Assembly (NCBI GenBank): GCA_025352325.1
Contig: JANXTR010000023.1
Coordinates: 179,753 to 243,752 of the forward strand
Reading direction: 5' to 3'
Length of the DNA: 64,000 bases
Source: Microbacteriaceae bacterium
GTDB taxonomy: Bacteria > Actinomycetota > Actinomycetes > Actinomycetales > Microbacteriaceae
Part shown: positions 46,174-55,272 of the stretch, one piece after another
How positions within the stretch are numbered: the first letter of the stretch is position 1
How the letters are laid out: every line of letters begins with the position of its first letter
Program-made: the position numbers and the translations under genes
Notes under the pieces: generated by a model
The model's database searches: none
What the model was told of the DNA's origin: nothing
What the model saw: the letters and a program-made list of their open reading frames with translations, nothing else

Positions 46174-47169
46174 CTACCGGGTGGATCCGGAGCCGAACTG
46201 CGCGACCACGCGGTCGAACGCCGCGTCGAGCTCCGCATCCACGGTCTGGTGCGCCGGATCAGCGAGGTACCAGTCGACGATCTCGTGAACGCCCTCCGCG
46301 AAGGGGATGACGGCCTGCCAGCCGGGAACGAGCGACTTCACGCGGGAGTTGTCGAACACCACGCTGTGTGCCTTGTCGCCGAGCAGACCGTCGCCGTACG
46401 GCAGGTGGGCCGCGAGGGTCTCGCTCGCCACGTGGACGATCCGCGGCTCCACGCCGAGGGCGCTGCCGAACAGTCCCGCGATCGCGTCCCAGGTGAGCGA
46501 CTCGTCGGAGGTGATCTGCACCGCGGAGCCGAGCGCGTGCGGGTTGCCGAGCAGGCCGACGAAGGCGCGCGCGAAGTCGCGTGTGTGCGTCAGGGTCCAG
46601 AGCGAGGTCCCGTCGCCGTGCACCACGATCGGCACGCCGTGGCGGATCCGGTCGAGCGTCGTCCAGCCGCCGTCGAGGGGGATCAGCGTGGCGTCGTAGG
46701 TGTGCGACGGCCGCACGATCGTCATCGGGAAACCGGTCTCGCGGTAGGCGGCGACCAGCAGGTCCTCGCAGGCGATCTTGTTGCGCGAGTACTCCCAGAA
46801 GGGATTCCGCAGCGGGGTCGACTCGACGATCGGCAGGTGGGCGATCGGCTTCTGGTACGCCGAGGCGGAAGAGATGAACACGTACTGCCCCGTCCGACCC
46901 GCGAAGAGCTCGACGTCGGCCCGCACCTGATCGGGCGTGAAGGCGCGGAAGTTGACGACCACGTCGAACTCGCGGGTGCCGACGGCCGCCCGCAGCGAGG
47001 CCGCATCCCCCGCATCACCCACCAGCGACTCGACGCCGGGGATCGCAGGGCGGGTGGTGTCCGTGCCGCGGTTGACGAGGGTGACGGCGGCGCCGAGTTC
47101 TACCGCGAGCCGGGTCACGGCCCCGCTGATGATGCCGTTTCCGCCGATGATCAGGATGTGTTGGGTCAC
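46174..47169 (-). CDS. NAD(P)-dependent epimerase/dehydratase-like (extended SDR)
   Basis: 331 residues from a GTG. The nucleotide-binding motif is IIGGNGIISGAV; the SDR active site has Ser in SSASAY and Tyr-x-x-x-Lys in YSRNKIACED. The closest type is the atypical SDR group related to chloroplast RNA-binding/epimerase proteins. Substrate is unknown. It heads the leftward run to nucS and is divergent from the M13 peptidase across 19 bases. Confidence 0.82.
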   Translation of the reverse strand: MTQHILIIGGNGIISGAVTRLAVELGAAVTLVNRGTDTTRPAIPGVESLVGDAGDAASLRAAVGTREFDVVVNFRAFTPDQVRADVELFAGRTGQYVFISSASAYQKPIAHLPIVESTPLRNPFWEYSRNKIACEDLLVAAYRETGFPMTIVRPSHTYDATLIPLDGGWTTLDRIRHGVPIVVHGDGTSLWTLTHTRDFARAFVGLLGNPHALGSAVQITSDESLTWDAIAGLFGSALGVEPRIVHVASETLAAHLPYGDGLLGDKAHSVVFDNSRVKSLVPGWQAVIPFAEGVHEIVDWYLADPAHQTVDAELDAAFDRVVAQFGSGSTR

Positions 47170-47176
47170 GGTCTCT

Positions 47177-47182
47177 TAGGCT
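47177..47182 (+). promoter_or_regulatory. Candidate -10 box of the M13 peptidase gene (leaderless)
   Basis: TAGGCT ends 6 bases before the ATG at 47189, in a 19-base divergent gap that cannot hold a normal leader. Confidence 0.5.
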
Positions 47183-47188
47183 CCCACT

Positions 47189-49183
47189 ATGACGTCTGCA
47201 CCGCAATCGCCCGCACCCTCGAACTCCGCACCGCTCGTCTCCGGAATCGAGACCGAGGAACTGGATGCCACGATCCGGCCCCAGGACGACCTCTTCCGGC
47301 ACGTCAACGGCAGCTGGATCGCGCGCACCGAGATCCCCAGCGACAAAGCCCGCTACGGCTCGTTCTACGTGCTCGCCGAGGAGGCGGAGCGCGCCGTCCG
47401 CGCCATCATCGAGGAATCTCAGACCGCCGAACCCGGCACCGAGGCCCGCAAGGTCGGCGACCTGTACTCGAGCTTCCTCGACGAGGAGCGCATCGAGGCC
47501 GTCGGGCTGGACGTGCTCGCCGGTGATCTGGCCGCGGTCGACGCGATCGACACCATCCCGTGGCTCGTCAGCGAGCTCGGCCGCTTCGAGCGGCTCGGCA
47601 CCAGCGGCTTCCTGCAGGCCTTCGTCGACAACGACCCGGGCGACCCGGAGCGCTACCTGGTTTTCCTTGAGCAGGGCGGCATCGGCCTGCCGGACGAGTC
47701 GTACTTCCGCGAGGAGAAGTTCGCCGACATCCGGGCCGGCTACCAGACCTTCCTGGAGCGGATGTTCACCCTCGCGGGCCTCACCGACCCGGCCGCGCGT
47801 GCCGCGCGTGTCTTCGCGCTGGAGACCGAAATCGCGTCCCACCACTGGGATAACGTGCGCACGCGCGACAGCCAGGCGACATACAACCTGCTGCCCTGGA
47901 GCGAGGTAGAGACACTCGGCGGGCCGGCACCGCTGGCCGGCTGGCTGACCGCGCTCGACGTTCCGGATGGCGCATTCGCCGAGGTCGTCGTGCGCGAGCC
48001 GAGCTTCGTCTCGGGCGTCGGCTCGCTGCTGGTGGCCGCCCGCCTCGAGAGCTGGACGGACTGGCTGCGCTGGCAGCTCATCCGCTCGAGCGCCCCGTAC
48101 CTGACCACGGCGGTCGTCGAGGCCAACTTCGAGTTCTACGGCAAGACACTCACCGGCACCCCCGAGTTGCGCGCCCGCTGGAAGCGCGGCGTCTCGGTCG
48201 TGGAGGGCTCCATGGGCGAGGCCGTCGGCCGCATCTACGTCGAGCGTCACTTCAGCCCGAGTGCGAAGACCGACATGGATGCCCTGGTCAGCCACCTGAT
48301 CGACGCGTACCGCGACAGCATCACCGACCTCGACTGGATGACCGGGGAGACCCGCGCGCGCGCCCTCGACAAGCTCTCGAAGTTCACGCCCAAGATCGGC
48401 TACCCGGCCGAGTGGCGCGACTACTCGAGCCTGGTGATCGTGCCGGACGATCTGCTGGCGAACATGCGCGCGACGACCGAGTTCGAGTTCCAGCGCGAGC
48501 TCGGCAAGATCGGCAAGCCGATCGATCGCAACGAGTGGTTCATGACGCCGCAGACGATCAACGCGTACTACAACCCCGGGTTCAACGAGATCGTGTTCCC
48601 GGCGGCGATCCTGCAGTACCCCTTCTTCGACGAAGCACGGGATGCCGCGGCCAACTTCGGCGCGATCGGCGCGGTGATCGGCCACGAGATCGGCCACGGC
48701 TTCGACGACCAGGGCTCGCAGTACGACGGGGACGGGCGCCTCACCAACTGGTGGACCGACGACGACCGCGCCGCGTTCGAGCAGCGGACGGCCGCGCTCA
48801 CCAAGCAGTACGACGCTCTGGAGCCGAAGGAGCTGCCAGGACACCACGTCAACGGCGCCCTCACGATCGGTGAGAACATCGGCGACCTGGGCGGTCTCGC
48901 GATCGCCTGGAAGGCCTATCTGCTGTCTCTGAATGGCGAGGAGCCCCCGGTGATCGACGGGATGACCGGGGCCAAGCGGTTCTTCCTCAGCTGGGCCCAG
49001 GCCTGGCAGATCAAGCTGCGCGATGAGGAGGCCCTGCGCCTGCTGTCGATCGACCCGCACTCGCCCAACGAGTTCCGCTGCAACCAGATCGTGCGCAACA
49101 TCGACGAGTTCGCCGACACCTTCGCGCTCGCCGAAGGCGACGCGCTCTGGCTGGACCCCGCGGAGCGGGTCCGCATCTGGTAG
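47189..49183 (+). CDS. pepO: M13-family zinc metallopeptidase (neprilysin/PepO-like)
   Basis: 664 residues, full family length. The zinc site is HEIGH in AVIGHEIGHGFDDQGSQYD, with the third ligand Glu in GENIGDLGG. NAYYNPGFNEIVFPAAIL is the substrate-binding NAYY region. There is no signal peptide, so it is cytosolic, cleaving oligopeptides of limited size on the amino side of hydrophobic residues. The serine hydrolase gene follows after 9 bases. Confidence 0.93.
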   Translation: MTSAPQSPAPSNSAPLVSGIETEELDATIRPQDDLFRHVNGSWIARTEIPSDKARYGSFYVLAEEAERAVRAIIEESQTAEPGTEARKVGDLYSSFLDEERIEAVGLDVLAGDLAAVDAIDTIPWLVSELGRFERLGTSGFLQAFVDNDPGDPERYLVFLEQGGIGLPDESYFREEKFADIRAGYQTFLERMFTLAGLTDPAARAARVFALETEIASHHWDNVRTRDSQATYNLLPWSEVETLGGPAPLAGWLTALDVPDGAFAEVVVREPSFVSGVGSLLVAARLESWTDWLRWQLIRSSAPYLTTAVVEANFEFYGKTLTGTPELRARWKRGVSVVEGSMGEAVGRIYVERHFSPSAKTDMDALVSHLIDAYRDSITDLDWMTGETRARALDKLSKFTPKIGYPAEWRDYSSLVIVPDDLLANMRATTEFEFQRELGKIGKPIDRNEWFMTPQTINAYYNPGFNEIVFPAAILQYPFFDEARDAAANFGAIGAVIGHEIGHGFDDQGSQYDGDGRLTNWWTDDDRAAFEQRTAALTKQYDALEPKELPGHHVNGALTIGENIGDLGGLAIAWKAYLLSLNGEEPPVIDGMTGAKRFFLSWAQAWQIKLRDEEALRLLSIDPHSPNEFRCNQIVRNIDEFADTFALAEGDALWLDPAERVRIW

Positions 49184-49192
49184 GCCTGTCCC

Positions 49193-50101
49193 GTGACCGA
49201 AGTCGCCCGAACGCGTGAACGACACGATCGGCTGCGCGCGCTTCGGACCCCGCGCCACCGGTCCACCGGCGCGCTCGCGAACTTCGCAGACAGCTTCACG
49301 GCGCTCGGACATCTCGCCTACGAGGGGGCGCAGGTCTCCGCCTCGGTGACCGATCTCGACAGCGGTGAGTCACTGCTGGCGATCGACGAGCGGATCGTGC
49401 TGCCGACCGCGAGCATCGGCAAGATCCTGCTGCTCATCGAGGTGTCGGCGCGCCTCACCGAGCGCGACTTCTCGGGCTACGGCATCCTCGACAAGACTCC
49501 GCGGGATGCGGTGGGCGACTCCGGCGTCTGGCAGCACCTGCAGGCGCCGTCCCTCCCGGTCGCCGACCTCGCGACGCTCGTCGGCGCGAGCAGCGACAAT
49601 CTGGCCACCAACGTGCTGTTGCGGCAGGTCGGGTTGCAGGCGGTGCGGGATCGCACCGAATCCCTCGGACTGATGCGCACCGCGCTGCTCGATCTGGTGC
49701 GCGACAGTCGCGGTCCGGATGACGCCCCGCAACTGTCGGTGGGGTCCACCGCCGAACTCGCCTGGTTGTTCGCGGCGCTCGCCCGTGGCGAGGTCGTCGA
49801 CAACCTCACGAGCAGCCGGGTGCTCGGCTGGCTTTCGCTGAACGCCGACCTCTCGATGGTGGCGAGCGCGTTCGGGCTCGATCCGCTGTCGCACCGGGGA
49901 GCTGATCACGGGATGCTGCTGGTCAACAAGACCGGCACCGACGCGGGGGTGCGCTCCGAGGCCGGAGTCGTGCGCGGCCCTCGGACCGCGGTCGCGTACG
50001 CGGTGTCCGTGCAGTTCAGCGACGACGGCATCGCGGCGCGGTTGCGGGTGCTGGATGCCATGCGGACCGTCGGTTTCGAGTTGTTGGAGTACGTGCACTG
50101 A
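49193..50101 (+). CDS. Serine hydrolase of the class A beta-lactamase fold
   Basis: 302 residues from a GTG. The SxxK motif is in TASIGK, SDN in ASSDNLAT, and KTG in NKTGTD, the three motifs of class A beta-lactamases. The Glu of the omega loop is not clear and there is no export signal, so it may be a cytosolic peptidase or esterase rather than a resistance enzyme. It follows the M13 peptidase closely. Confidence 0.78.
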   Translation: MTEVARTRERHDRLRALRTPRHRSTGALANFADSFTALGHLAYEGAQVSASVTDLDSGESLLAIDERIVLPTASIGKILLLIEVSARLTERDFSGYGILDKTPRDAVGDSGVWQHLQAPSLPVADLATLVGASSDNLATNVLLRQVGLQAVRDRTESLGLMRTALLDLVRDSRGPDDAPQLSVGSTAELAWLFAALARGEVVDNLTSSRVLGWLSLNADLSMVASAFGLDPLSHRGADHGMLLVNKTGTDAGVRSEAGVVRGPRTAVAYAVSVQFSDDGIAARLRVLDAMRTVGFELLEYVH

Positions 50102-50444
50102 CGGATTCGGCCCGGCACCGGACGATCAGCGGGTGATTTCGCAGGGGTGGATCGTGTGTTCACTTGTCCCCATAAGTGAGGACGTGCTACCGTAACCCTG
50201 CCCCGCCGGCGATGTGTCCCCCCGCACTTCGCTCTGCCCTCTCAGCCGCGGCAGAATCATGGTGGTCCCACACCCGAGCCAACCTGAAGTCCTCGCCCCC
50301 TGACGGCGTTGCGTACCCGAACCCGCGCGCCGCGGCTTACCCCCTCTCTCCGTTCCGGCCTTCCCCGAGGCCGTCGGAGGTCCCCCCGCCTTGCGCGCAC
50401 TGTGGTGCGCACATTCCTGACCTCAGCTGAAGGAATATCTCCCC
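50102..50444. other. Long untranslated region before the surface protein
   Basis: 343 bases without a convincing gene. A promoter-like pair at 50164-50193 would give a leader of about 245 bases that is pyrimidine-rich and contains a hairpin TGCGCGCAC/GTGCGCA near 50.39 kb. AAGGA lies 8 bases before the surface-protein ATG. Confidence 0.5.
50164..50193 (+). promoter_or_regulatory. Candidate promoter of the surface-protein gene
   Basis: TTGTCC and TACCGT are separated by 18 bases. CACTT/AAGTG (50161-50165 and 50174-50178) form an inverted repeat over the -35 box that could bind a regulator. Confidence 0.45.
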
Positions 50445-52340
50445 ATGTTCAAGAAACTCCTCGCGGCGATGGGCGCTCTCGCGCTCGCCGGCGGCCTCGT
50501 CGCCGTCGTCGCGTCTCCCGCCTACGCCCACACGCCCACGATCAGCGCGAGCTGTCAGTCCGGCCTCAGCGTGCACCTTGTCGACTACTCGAACTTCGAC
50601 ACAGACCCCAACACCATCAAGGTCGTCGTCGACGGCGTGACGAAGACGGATGGGACCTTCGGCGACTCTTTCTCCCAGACGTACCCTTTCGCGGGAGGTC
50701 AGGACTCCTACACGTACGAGATCCTGGTTCACGCCGCGGACAACGAGCAGTACACCTTCGACACCGGCGTCGTCTCGGTGACGGACTGTGCGACGTCGGT
50801 CACGCCGGCCGAGCCGACTAAAACAGATGCGACCTGCGCATCGGGCGGCACGACCGGCAGCGGCGGGTACACGATCCCCGCCGATCAGCCCGGGGTCCAG
50901 TACGAGTTGTTCGACGCGGTCACCAACAGCTGGAGAGCCGTCGGATCTGGCACATACCCCGCCGCCGTCGCATCGGTCGTCAAGATCGAGGCCATCGCCG
51001 CCACCACGGGCTACAAACTCACCGGAACCACCTCGTGGACATTCGAGATCGCCGCCCCCCCGTCGGATTGCGTCAGCGACTCCATCGCGGTCGCGCCGAC
51101 CTTCACTCCGGCGATCTGCAGCACCGTGACCCCGGGCCAGTCGACCCCCAACAGCTACACGATCCACGCGACCTCGGGAGCCCACTTCCAGGTCAAGATC
51201 GGCTCCGGCGCCTTCGTCGACACGCTTCCCGGCACGTACGGTCTCGGCAGCGGCGTGAGCACTGTCACGATCCAGGCTCTGCCCGACGCGCACTTCCAGC
51301 TCTCCGGTCAGACCACGTTCTCGTACGACTTCCCAGCAGCCCCCGCCTGCCTGACGACGGTCGTGCCGAACGCCGGGTCGACCGCGGCGGTCTGCGACAC
51401 GGCCCACCCCGGCCAGCAGACGCCCGGTTCCTTCACGCTGGATGCCGTGACCGGCGTCATCTACACGGTCTCGACCAACGGCGGTGCCTCCCAGGCGACC
51501 ACCGCGGGGACCCACCAGGTGAGCAACGGCACCGACATCAGTGTGCTCGCCACGGCTGATGCCGCGCACGGCTACCGCGTCGACGGCAGCCCGAGCTGGC
51601 ACTTCACCTTCGCGAGCGCGGGCGACTGCCTCCAGGACGCCAAGTGGGTCAAGCCGGTCGCCACCTCCGAGTCGTGCCTGCCCGACGGCTCGGCCGGCGG
51701 GGGCCTCGGCCAACTCGGCGGTTCCGTCGGGGCGAATCACCTGACCACGGCGTTCATCACCATCCCCTCGACCACGGGCATCCAGTACGCCATCAATGGC
51801 GTCGTCCATGCCGCCGGTGACGTGGTGCTCGCTCCCGACACGTACACGGTGACGGCCGCGGCTCTCACGGGCTACCAGTTGGCGGCCGACTACCCGGTCG
51901 GCGGATGGATTGAGGTGCTCACCTCGGCCCAGGCATGCGGTGGCCTCCCGACGCATCCCTTGGTGGATCCTTCGGCCACCCAGGTGCAGCTGCAGTGCTT
52001 CGCCGGTGGTTCGTACACGCTCAGCAATAACCTGAGCGATCCTGCGGCGATCACCTGGACGGTCAACGGGTCCACGGTCGAACAGGGCACGTACAAGCTC
52101 GCCGCCACCGGGACCGTCACGGTGCACGCCGTCGCAAATGGACCGGCGTACGGACTCGAGCAGGGCGCGACCCAGGACTGGACCTTCACGTTCTCGGCGC
52201 CCGCGAACTGCGACCTGAAGACCCTTGCCCTCACCGGATCCACCCCTCTCGGATGGATCGTGTTCGGCTACCTCCTGCTGATCTCCGGATTGGTGCTCGT
52301 CGCGATCCGCAACGTGCGTCGCCGTCCCCAGCAGGAGTAG
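50445..52340 (+). CDS. Secreted surface protein with LALTG sorting signal
   Basis: 631 residues. A signal peptide (MFKKLLAAMGALALAGG... cleaved after SPAYA, about residue 28) is followed by about six related beta-rich units of 75-90 residues, each with paired Cys and phrases such as SCQSG, DCATSV, AICSTV and TAGTHQVSNG. The C-terminus has LALTG at 594-598, a hydrophobic helix and RNVRRRPQQE, a complete cell-wall sorting signal of the LAxTG type used by class E sortases. It is probably anchored to peptidoglycan by the sortase at 11 kb. Function, perhaps adhesion or a surface layer, is inference. Confidence 0.85.
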   Translation: MFKKLLAAMGALALAGGLVAVVASPAYAHTPTISASCQSGLSVHLVDYSNFDTDPNTIKVVVDGVTKTDGTFGDSFSQTYPFAGGQDSYTYEILVHAADNEQYTFDTGVVSVTDCATSVTPAEPTKTDATCASGGTTGSGGYTIPADQPGVQYELFDAVTNSWRAVGSGTYPAAVASVVKIEAIAATTGYKLTGTTSWTFEIAAPPSDCVSDSIAVAPTFTPAICSTVTPGQSTPNSYTIHATSGAHFQVKIGSGAFVDTLPGTYGLGSGVSTVTIQALPDAHFQLSGQTTFSYDFPAAPACLTTVVPNAGSTAAVCDTAHPGQQTPGSFTLDAVTGVIYTVSTNGGASQATTAGTHQVSNGTDISVLATADAAHGYRVDGSPSWHFTFASAGDCLQDAKWVKPVATSESCLPDGSAGGGLGQLGGSVGANHLTTAFITIPSTTGIQYAINGVVHAAGDVVLAPDTYTVTAAALTGYQLAADYPVGGWIEVLTSAQACGGLPTHPLVDPSATQVQLQCFAGGSYTLSNNLSDPAAITWTVNGSTVEQGTYKLAATGTVTVHAVANGPAYGLEQGATQDWTFTFSAPANCDLKTLALTGSTPLGWIVFGYLLLISGLVLVAIRNVRRRPQQE

Positions 52341-52360
52341 CCCCTTAGACGGGCGTCGTC

Positions 52361-52393
52361 CCGCCCCCGTGTGCTGAGACACGAGGGGCGGGG
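52361..52393 (+). terminator. Hairpin after the surface-protein gene
   Basis: CCCGCCCCCGTGT pairs with ACACGAGGGGCGGG (one bulge) around GCTGAG, 20 bases after the stop. No T-run follows. Confidence 0.5.
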
Positions 52394-52406
52394 CGGCGCT
52401 CCTTAC

Positions 52407-52442
52407 CCCCCACTCGGGGGGCAGGTCCCCGCTTTGGGGGAC
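52407..52442. other. Two tandem short hairpins
   Basis: CCCCCC-ACTC-GGGGGG (52407-52422) and TCCCC-GCTTT-GGGGGA (52427-52442) lie back to back just before a TAGCCT box (52447-52452). They may extend termination of the previous gene or belong to the promoter region of the small unit that follows. Confidence 0.4.
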
Positions 52443-52560
52443 TGCTAGCCTGACCTCACCAGTTACACCTCACCACCGTTCTCTCCCATCGGCTCGGCGT
52501 GGTACGCCCCCTCCAGGCCTCCGCCAGACGCTCTCTTTCTTCCAGCTAGGACATCCCCCG

Positions 52561-52668
52561 TGTTCACTCTCAGCGCCCCGACTCCGACGAGCCTTCGCAG
52601 CATCGACCGTCGTCTCGCGCCGCCGGTGAACGTCACGACTCCTCGTCTGCGCCACCGGCGCGACTAGG
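52561..52668 (+). CDS. Candidate 35-residue small protein
   Basis: A GTG with AGGA 8 bases upstream opens a frame reading VFTLSAPTPTSLRSIDRRL at its start and ending RHRRD-TAG. Third codon positions are about 80 percent G or C. A TAGCCT box lies about 110 bases upstream and a strong hairpin 48 bases downstream, so the ORF sits in its own small transcription unit. No family is recognised; the unit could equally be a small RNA. Confidence 0.35.
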
Positions 52669-52715
52669 TCTCGGTTCTCCCGCCGCTGAGTAGCGGGGGA
52701 GCCGATCGAAACACG

Positions 52716-52750
52716 GTGCCCCGCCCCAACCCGCCTCGCGGGCGGGGCAC
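52716..52750. terminator. Strong GC-rich hairpin between converging units
   Basis: GTGCCCCGCC and GGCGGGGCAC pair perfectly over 10 bp around 15 bases. It separates the small unit on the left from the end of hemA on the right and may work in both directions. Confidence 0.6.
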
Positions 52751-52835
52751 TGTGTCGCGAGATCGCGGGATCGCGAGATCGCGGCATCCCGTGAGCGCGG
52801 GCCAGGCGCGTGCGCCGGTGTCGCGGACAGGCGGC

Positions 52836-54113
52836 TTACGCGCCGGCGTCGTCGGCGCGCAGTTCGCGCACCTGCGGGGCGACCGTGACCCCGTAGATCG
52901 TCTCGATGGCCGCCTCGAACTCGGCGGTGCGCCGCTCGAGAGCGAACTCGCGCGCCCGCACCGAGGGGCCGTGCACCAGGACCCCGGCCAGGTGGCGGAG
53001 CGCCTCCTCGGTGCGCTGCTGGGTCTGCTCGTCGCCTGCGCGCACGCGAGAGCGGGCGAGCTCCTCGTCGAGCGCCGCGAACACGTGCTCGCGGAAGGCC
53101 ACGATGCCGGGTGCGGCCGCGGCCTCCGCCTCGAACTCGGCCGCGGCGGACGCTACCAGTTCCAGCGCACCCGCACCGAGCTCGGAGAGCGGGGCGTGAA
53201 GCGCCAGCAGCTCCAGGTCGAGCAGCTCGACGCCGGGCAGGGCCGCGACTCCCGGCTCCACGTTGCGCGGCAGGCCGAGGTCGATGATCAGGCGGCGCGG
53301 CGCGGGCTCCTCGAGTGCCACCGGGATGTCCGCGACGGTGACCGTGTACCGCGCGGTGCAGGTCAGCACGATGTCGGCTTCGGCGATGGCCGCCGGCAGC
53401 TCGTGCTCGGCGCGTACGGCGTAGCGGGCGGCGAAGATGTCGGCCCGCCCGGTGGCGGAGAAGACGCCGATGTCACCCGCTCCCCGGGCGCGGAGCGCCG
53501 CGATCGTGGTGGCGGCGTAGTGTCCCGTTCCCACCACGAGCACGCGCACGGCGCTCCAGTCGGACACCCGCGACGACGCGAGATCGAGCGCAAGTCGGAC
53601 GAGCGAGCGCCCGGCGCCTCCGAGGTCGGTGGCGCGACGCACCTCGCGCGAGGTGCGGGCCGCGCGCTGGAAGACGCGTTCGAGCTGGCTGCTGCTGGTG
53701 TGCTCCTCGCGGGCGGTCGTCAATGCGCGCTGCACCTGCCCGCTGATCTCGTCCTCGCCGACGACGACCGACTCGAGACCCGAGCTCACGGCGAACAGGT
53801 GGCAGATGGCGCGCTCGCCGTGCAGGAGCTCGGCCGATCCGCGGAGAGTGGTGGCGTCCTCGCCGACCGAGCGGGCGAGCGCGGCGAAGACCAGGTCCGA
53901 GACCGCGGCGGGGGTCGTAGCCGCGCCATCCATCGCCGTGTCCTCGACGTCGATGTAGGCCTCGAAGCGGTTGCAGGTGGCGAGCACGACCGCGCCGCGC
54001 ACGGACGCGCTCGAGGCCACGAGGTCGGCTGCGGTCGACGAAGTCTCGCGGGACACGCGATCGAGAAGGGCGAAGTCGGTGGTGCGGTGGCTCGCCGTGA
54101 CACACAAAAGCAC
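52836..54113 (-). CDS. hemA: Glutamyl-tRNA reductase
   Basis: 425 residues from a GTG. Catalytic Cys47 lies in ATCNRFEAY; GDEDEISGQVQRAL-like segment (GEDEISGQVQRAL) and the NADPH domain VLVVGTGHYAATTIAAL are typical. It reduces glutamyl-tRNA to glutamate-1-semialdehyde, the first committed step, with hemL performing the next. The start lies 5 bases after a TATGAT box, so a leaderless mRNA is likely. It is divergent from hemE, sharing an 88-base promoter region. Confidence 0.95.
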   Translation of the reverse strand: MLLCVTASHRTTDFALLDRVSRETSSTAADLVASSASVRGAVVLATCNRFEAYIDVEDTAMDGAATTPAAVSDLVFAALARSVGEDATTLRGSAELLHGERAICHLFAVSSGLESVVVGEDEISGQVQRALTTAREEHTSSSQLERVFQRAARTSREVRRATDLGGAGRSLVRLALDLASSRVSDWSAVRVLVVGTGHYAATTIAALRARGAGDIGVFSATGRADIFAARYAVRAEHELPAAIAEADIVLTCTARYTVTVADIPVALEEPAPRRLIIDLGLPRNVEPGVAALPGVELLDLELLALHAPLSELGAGALELVASAAAEFEAEAAAAPGIVAFREHVFAALDEELARSRVRAGDEQTQQRTEEALRHLAGVLVHGPSVRAREFALERRTAEFEAAIETIYGVTVAPQVRELRADDAGA

Positions 54114-54118
54114 TCTTG

Positions 54119-54124
54119 ATCATA
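54119..54124 (-). promoter_or_regulatory. Candidate -10 box of hemA
   Basis: TATGAT on the minus strand ends 5 bases before the GTG start. Confidence 0.5.
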
Positions 54125-54189
54125 AGCGCCGATCAGCCGGGAATATCCGGTGAGCGGGGTGACGCTCGGGTGACGCGCGGCTTCCCGCC

Positions 54190-54195
54190 TAGCCT
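54190..54195 (+). promoter_or_regulatory. Candidate -10 box of hemE
   Basis: TAGCCT ends 6 bases before the GTG start at 54202; the GGAGGG in between is too close to act as a normal ribosome-binding site. Confidence 0.5.
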
Positions 54196-54201
54196 GGAGG
54201 G

Positions 54202-55272
54202 GTGCTTCCCCTTGATTCGCCGCTGAGCCCCACCCATCCGCTGCTGGATGGACGGACCGCGAGCTCCCCGTTGGTGCGCGCGCTCCGCGGCGACATGCCC
54301 GAGACGCGCCCCGTGTGGTTCATGCGCCAGGCCGGACGCTCACTGCCCGAGTACCGCGCGCTACGGGTGGGCACCGAGATGCTGGATGCCTGCCTGACTC
54401 CCGAGATCGCCAGCGAGATCACGCTGCAGCCGGTGCGTCGGCACGGGGTGGATGCCGCCATCTTCTTCAGCGACATCGTGGTTCCCGTGAAACTCGCCGG
54501 GGTGGACGTGCGCATCGTCGCCGGGCGTGGACCGGTCATCGATGAGCCGATCCGCACGGCGTCGGACGTGCTGAGGCTCCCGCCGCTCGATCCGGCCGCG
54601 CTCGAACCGATCCGCGAGGCGGTGGCCCGCACGGTGGCCGAGCTCGGCAGCACGCCGCTGATTGCCTTCGGTGGGGCCCCGTACACGCTCGCTTCCTACC
54701 TCGTGGAGGGCGGTCCGTCCAAGGACCAGCTGCGCGCCCGAACCATGATGTACGCCGACCCGCACAGCTGGGCGGCGCTACTGAACTGGTGCGCCGATGT
54801 GACCGGGATGTTCCTCCGGGCCCAGGTGGAGGCCGGCGCCAGCGTCGCGCAGCTCTTCGACTCCTGGGTGGGGTCGCTGTCGCGGCGGGACTACCAGCGG
54901 CGCGTGGCCCCGCACTCGGAACGGGCGTTCAGCGCGCTGCGCGGACTGACGGTGCCGCGCATCCATTTCGGCGTCGACAGTGCGGCCGTGCTCGACCTGA
55001 TGGCCGGGATGGCGGACGCGGTCGGCGTGGACTGGCGCCTGCCGCTCGACGAGGCGAATGAGAGGCTCGAGGGCAGGGTCCCGCTGCAGGGGAACATCGA
55101 TCCGGCGCTGCTCGGGGCGCCCTGGTCTACCCTCGAGGCGCACGTGCTGGACGTGCTGGAGCGCGGTGCGAAGGCGCCTGCCCATGTCGTCAACCTCGGG
55201 CACGGAGTTCCTCCCGAGACCGATCCCGACGTGCTCACGAAGATCGTCGAACTCGTGCACGAGCGCGGCTAA
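54202..55272 (+). CDS. hemE: Uroporphyrinogen III decarboxylase
   Basis: 356 residues. The N-terminal signature PVWFMRQAGRSLPEYR and the PLRxxxD-like Asp in FFSDIVVPVKLAGVDV are present. It removes four carboxyl groups from uroporphyrinogen III to give coproporphyrinogen III. First gene of the rightward haem operon, with its stop overlapping the hemY start by one base. Confidence 0.95.
   Translation: MLPLDSPLSPTHPLLDGRTASSPLVRALRGDMPETRPVWFMRQAGRSLPEYRALRVGTEMLDACLTPEIASEITLQPVRRHGVDAAIFFSDIVVPVKLAGVDVRIVAGRGPVIDEPIRTASDVLRLPPLDPAALEPIREAVARTVAELGSTPLIAFGGAPYTLASYLVEGGPSKDQLRARTMMYADPHSWAALLNWCADVTGMFLRAQVEAGASVAQLFDSWVGSLSRRDYQRRVAPHSERAFSALRGLTVPRIHFGVDSAAVLDLMAGMADAVGVDWRLPLDEANERLEGRVPLQGNIDPALLGAPWSTLEAHVLDVLERGAKAPAHVVNLGHGVPPETDPDVLTKIVELVHERG

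Noticed and set aside
47015..49312. 765-codon open frame on the minus strand
   Set aside because: Antisense to the M13 peptidase, which has an intact HEIGH site; composition of the antisense product is unlike a protein.
49193..50101. Beta-lactam resistance gene
   Set aside because: Class A motifs are present, but there is no export signal and the omega-loop Glu is unclear, so resistance is not supported.
50212..50430. Small ORF in the surface-protein leader
   Set aside because: Pro/Ser/Ala-rich translation without a ribosome-binding site; best explained as untranslated pyrimidine-rich leader.
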